In this document: positions 62,501 to 64,000 of the stretch, piece by piece
Layout of the letters: every line of letters starts with the position of its first letter
How positions within the stretch are numbered: the first letter of the stretch is position 1
Assembly (NCBI RefSeq): GCF_000238255.3
Contig: NZ_CP011040.1
Location: 496,001 to 560,000, forward strand
Length of the DNA: 64,000 nt
Direction of reading: 5' to 3'
DNA from: Pseudoalteromonas spongiae UST010723-006
Lineage (GTDB): Bacteria; Pseudomonadota; Gammaproteobacteria; Enterobacterales; Alteromonadaceae
Position numbers and translations under genes: made by a program
Notes under the pieces: model-generated
Databases searched by the model: none
Told to the model about the DNA's origin: nothing
Seen by the model: the letters and a program-made list of their open reading frames with translations, nothing else

Positions 62501-64000
62501 TAATCAGCTTTTGGTTGATAGTTGATACTGTTGTCGTCGTTTACAGTCACTACGCCGTGTAATGATGTAGGCGTACCTAAAATAACCAGCGGATCGAAGT
62601 TTGGATCTTCGTCGTTTGCGATAATCGCAATTGATTCAGCGAACTCATCTTCATTGATTTCAAGGGTATCTGGGTTTGCGATCGGCTCGGCATTGTCATC
62701 GTCATTAATAAATACATTGCCAACCACGTTATCTACCACTAACGCAAAGCTTTCAGACTGCTCAAACTCGTCATTCGTAAGTGTTGCTACTTTAACAAGT
62801 ACAGTATCTGTGTTTTCAGGTAACGTAATATCTTGTGTTGAAGCAAGTAAAACGGTTTGCCAGCTCTGGCCTAAGTCAAAGCTGACCTCAACGGTTGTAT
62901 CGTAATCTTCTTGTGCAAGCGCATTACCGTCAACTAACTGGAACGGGAAGCTAATTTCGCGTTCTACTTTGCTATCTAACGTAACCTCAAATGTGGTTGT
63001 AGCACCTTCTGACACAGGATCTGGCATTGCTATAACCGACATTACTTGTGGTTTTGGTGCTGTGCCGTCAGTTACTGATACTGCTTTAGCGTGTTTGCTG
63101 GTTTCTTCAAACCATGCCGATAGCTCATAAGCTTCATTTTCTTCAACCCTATCATCAACTAAAGAGGTTACTTTAATTAATACATTTTGAATTTCAGCTG
63201 GTACGTTAACCGATTTATTTTCAACCAGCGACATTTCTTGCCAGGTAACGCCGTTATCAAGTGAAACGTATCCTGAATTTAAGAAGTCGTCATTGGTAGT
63301 ATCATTTAAACCAATCACATTGAAGCTGAGTGATTGTGATTTCTCTAACTTACGGTCAAACACAACATTGAAAGTGACTTCTTCACCTTCCATCATTGGA
63401 TTTTTATCAGTGCTGATAAAATCAATTACCGCATTTTTAGGCGTCGCATCAATAAGTAATACTGGCGCTTCAATTAAATCGAGTTGCTCTTGCTGAGTCC
63501 ATGCATGTAATTGCAGGGTTTCAATTTCTTCGTCTGCGTGTTGATCTTTAATAATCGATACGCGAACAAGGAAATCTTGCGTATCTTTTTCAAGCAAGAA
63601 TGAATTCGCTGCGCTAAGGTCGATTGTCTGCCAGAAAGCGCCATCGTCAAATGAGAATTCAGCTTGAGAATCAAAGTCGTCATTTGCTGTTGCGTCGTCT
63701 GACTTTAATTCTACAAATACGTTTTGTGTCGTGAATACTTGTTTATCTAAACTTAACTCAAATACCGCGTAGTTGCCTTCAGCAACTTCATACTCTCGCG
63801 GTGCATTTTCGATTAAGCGTGCCGGTATAGAATTTGGGTTATCCAGAATTTGCGCTGCAATAGTGTCTTCATTCACGCTGAAGTTATATGTTTCGGTGTC
63901 TTCAGCTTCTTCGTCTGCTAATGTTGCAACCTTAACCTTAAACTGATTAATTCCCTCTGGAATAGTGATTTCCAACTCATTGGTAATCGTTGTGGTTGTC
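59533..64000 (-). CDS. Giant Calx-beta / cadherin-like repeat surface protein (5' end outside window)
   Basis: Only the C-terminal ~1,490 residues are visible; the frame is open through the right edge, so the start lies beyond 64000. The visible N-terminal part holds the end of one and three more Calx-beta-like repeats of about 105 residues (e.g. VAEGNYAVFELSLDKQVF, then FSFDDGAFWQTIDL). Then follow ten cadherin/Ig-like repeats of ~95 residues with the pattern EDxxxxxxVLxNDxDPDxDxLTV and FxGxDxIxYTVxDGxG, typical Ca2+-binding adhesion modules. A separate ~120-residue Cys-containing tail ends the protein (DDTGGDGDYNDTQLRF, four Cys). No RTX nonapeptides, sortase or autotransporter end is seen. 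Likely a secreted or surface adhesin or biofilm protein. Confidence 0.88.
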   Translation of the reverse strand, partial: TTTTITNELEITIPEGINQFKVKVATLADEEAEDTETYNFSVNEDTIAAQILDNPNSIPARLIENAPREYEVAEGNYAVFELSLDKQVFTTQNVFVELKSDDATANDDFDSQAEFSFDDGAFWQTIDLSAANSFLLEKDTQDFLVRVSIIKDQHADEEIETLQLHAWTQQEQLDLIEAPVLLIDATPKNAVIDFISTDKNPMMEGEEVTFNVVFDRKLEKSQSLSFNVIGLNDTTNDDFLNSGYVSLDNGVTWQEMSLVENKSVNVPAEIQNVLIKVTSLVDDRVEENEAYELSAWFEETSKHAKAVSVTDGTAPKPQVMSVIAMPDPVSEGATTTFEVTLDSKVEREISFPFQLVDGNALAQEDYDTTVEVSFDLGQSWQTVLLASTQDITLPENTDTVLVKVATLTNDEFEQSESFALVVDNVVGNVFINDDDNAEPIANPDTLEINEDEFAESIAIIANDEDPNFDPLVILGTPTSLHGVVTVNDDNSINYQPKADYNGKDIIIYSISDGRGGVATSQVTVEIAAVNDEPRQTERTLTTKEDVEITNINLLEGVTDPEGEALSIIGNPVATNGQLIDAGNGQFTYKPNENYFGDDEILFVVSDGETELNAKIAVTVTPVNDLPTAETASLTVAEDSKNEIVDTSPYTHDVDGDTLTVTNATANHGEVSVNPDGTLSYSPKENYAGSDQISYTVVDGNGGSVVGIINVLVTGETDAPNANNDEAQTDEDQKIDVIDVLANDSDPDNDTLTVTQAESDHGVVTINANGTLSYQPNDNFFGKDTIRYTINDGELSDSAVVVVTVNAVNDDPTTTEKIIEVDEDSKNNVVDLTQHISDVDEDPAKAVSATALHGSVEVKSDGSLRYTPNLNYYGDDTITYQVEDGKGGTAEGVVKVTVKPLDDAPITRSDYLSINEDESVTGFDALKNDEDPDGQSISLVSATTAKGKVTVNGNLINYKPDADFNGEVGIEYTITDGENQSTGYITIDVMPVNDAPTMQPVSVAVDENSKNNAINILDKIEDKDGDNAKPVSVSTDDGIVSVDGNGIIYFTPTKDFVGTAKIDVTVSDGNGGSVTGSITVVVNSVNQPPLAVDDGIQAFQDTPLYNVDVLWNDSDLNGDDLTLISAVANHGTVVIDSNQNLTYTPDVGFHGQDWITYTIKDPEGLTDSALVDVRVKQNNAPSANNDVATIDQDTSLTRFNVLANDSDQDSDALSVTNAVANVGVAQVNSDKTITFTPPANWVGKARITYTVSDGKTNGTAQAVLEVTVLSTNQAPVANPDSASVTQGERLSSINVLGNDNDPDGDTLTVTSVSASHGSATINSNGTVRYQAPENYEGLVVVTYGISDGKGGTASSQVNINVTKALAQCITESGNGLTFAPGTSIAFAHKRSADYQQAYKVLSNGTAISNWQYPENTSSWVERATLTGGNTFSITYKFKEHNRTWKYGSCNTVLGSNNTGYINCDDTGGDGDYNDTQLRFRITNANGVCK

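Noticed and set aside
59533..63700. Repetitive DNA that might be mistaken for a CRISPR or satellite array
   Set aside because: Repeats are ~280-320 bases, divergent, and in frame as protein domains; they are cadherin-like modules.

Overview
The window is about 64 kb of chromosome from a marine-type gammaproteobacterium, most likely of the order Alteromonadales (Pseudoalteromonas-like). This is inferred from the moderately AT-rich sequence and from families typical of that group: a VF530-type protein, a DUF3081 protein, a TorF-type porin, a choline-to-betaine (bet) locus and many TonB/outer-membrane proteins. No rRNA, tRNA, CRISPR array, integrase or intact insertion sequence was seen.

Left part (1-27 kb): housekeeping and sensory genes in short transcription units. 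In order: an unrecognised membrane-anchored protein followed by a LytS/LytT-type two-component pair; a LysR regulator divergent from a PEP mutase/isocitrate-lyase family enzyme, with a 9+9 bp perfect operator-like palindrome between them; a solitary ExbD; a CHMI-family isomerase; several small unknown membrane or secreted proteins; an iron-uptake pair (TonB siderophore receptor and PepSY membrane protein) behind a 15/19 match to the Fur box; VOC proteins; an RHH protein; an outer-membrane barrel; an EEP-family phosphoesterase; an ElaB/YqjE-like membrane stress operon; MgtC; a Glu/Leu dehydrogenase; a DUF885 protein; an MscS channel; YaiI; a MATE exporter; a PAS-GGDEF-EAL protein; and a lipoprotein alpha/beta hydrolase.

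Centre (27.0-44.6 kb): a complete aryl polyene (APE) pigment cluster, nearly all genes overlapping or a few bases apart on the + strand, behind a good sigma70-type promoter. It holds a chain-length factor, two acyltransferases, two ACPs, an AMP ligase, two hotdog dehydratases, a GT2 glycosyltransferase, an MIO aromatic amino-acid ammonia-lyase (which could make the starter acid), a thioesterase, a LolA-like carrier, an MMPL exporter, a halogenase-like flavoprotein, a DUF3261 lipoprotein, two catalytically complete ketosynthases and a ketoreductase, then a MipA/OmpV barrel and a small periplasmic protein. The gene order follows the ape alphabet (C to R), with an ammonia-lyase and a flavoprotein added and no methyltransferase recognised. 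Together these would make an aromatic starter, extend it into a conjugated polyene on ACPs, couple it to a lipid or sugar, and export it to the outer membrane.

Right part (44.6-64 kb): small proteins; the betI-betB-betA operon extended by a short BCCT-like transporter and a TorF-type porin, with a promoter and BetI-like dyad; a 590-bp gene-poor stretch; a second TonB receptor; an unrecognised 456-aa membrane protein; an S9 peptidase; a nitronate monooxygenase; and the C-terminal ~1,490 residues of a giant Calx-beta/cadherin-repeat surface protein whose start lies beyond the right edge.
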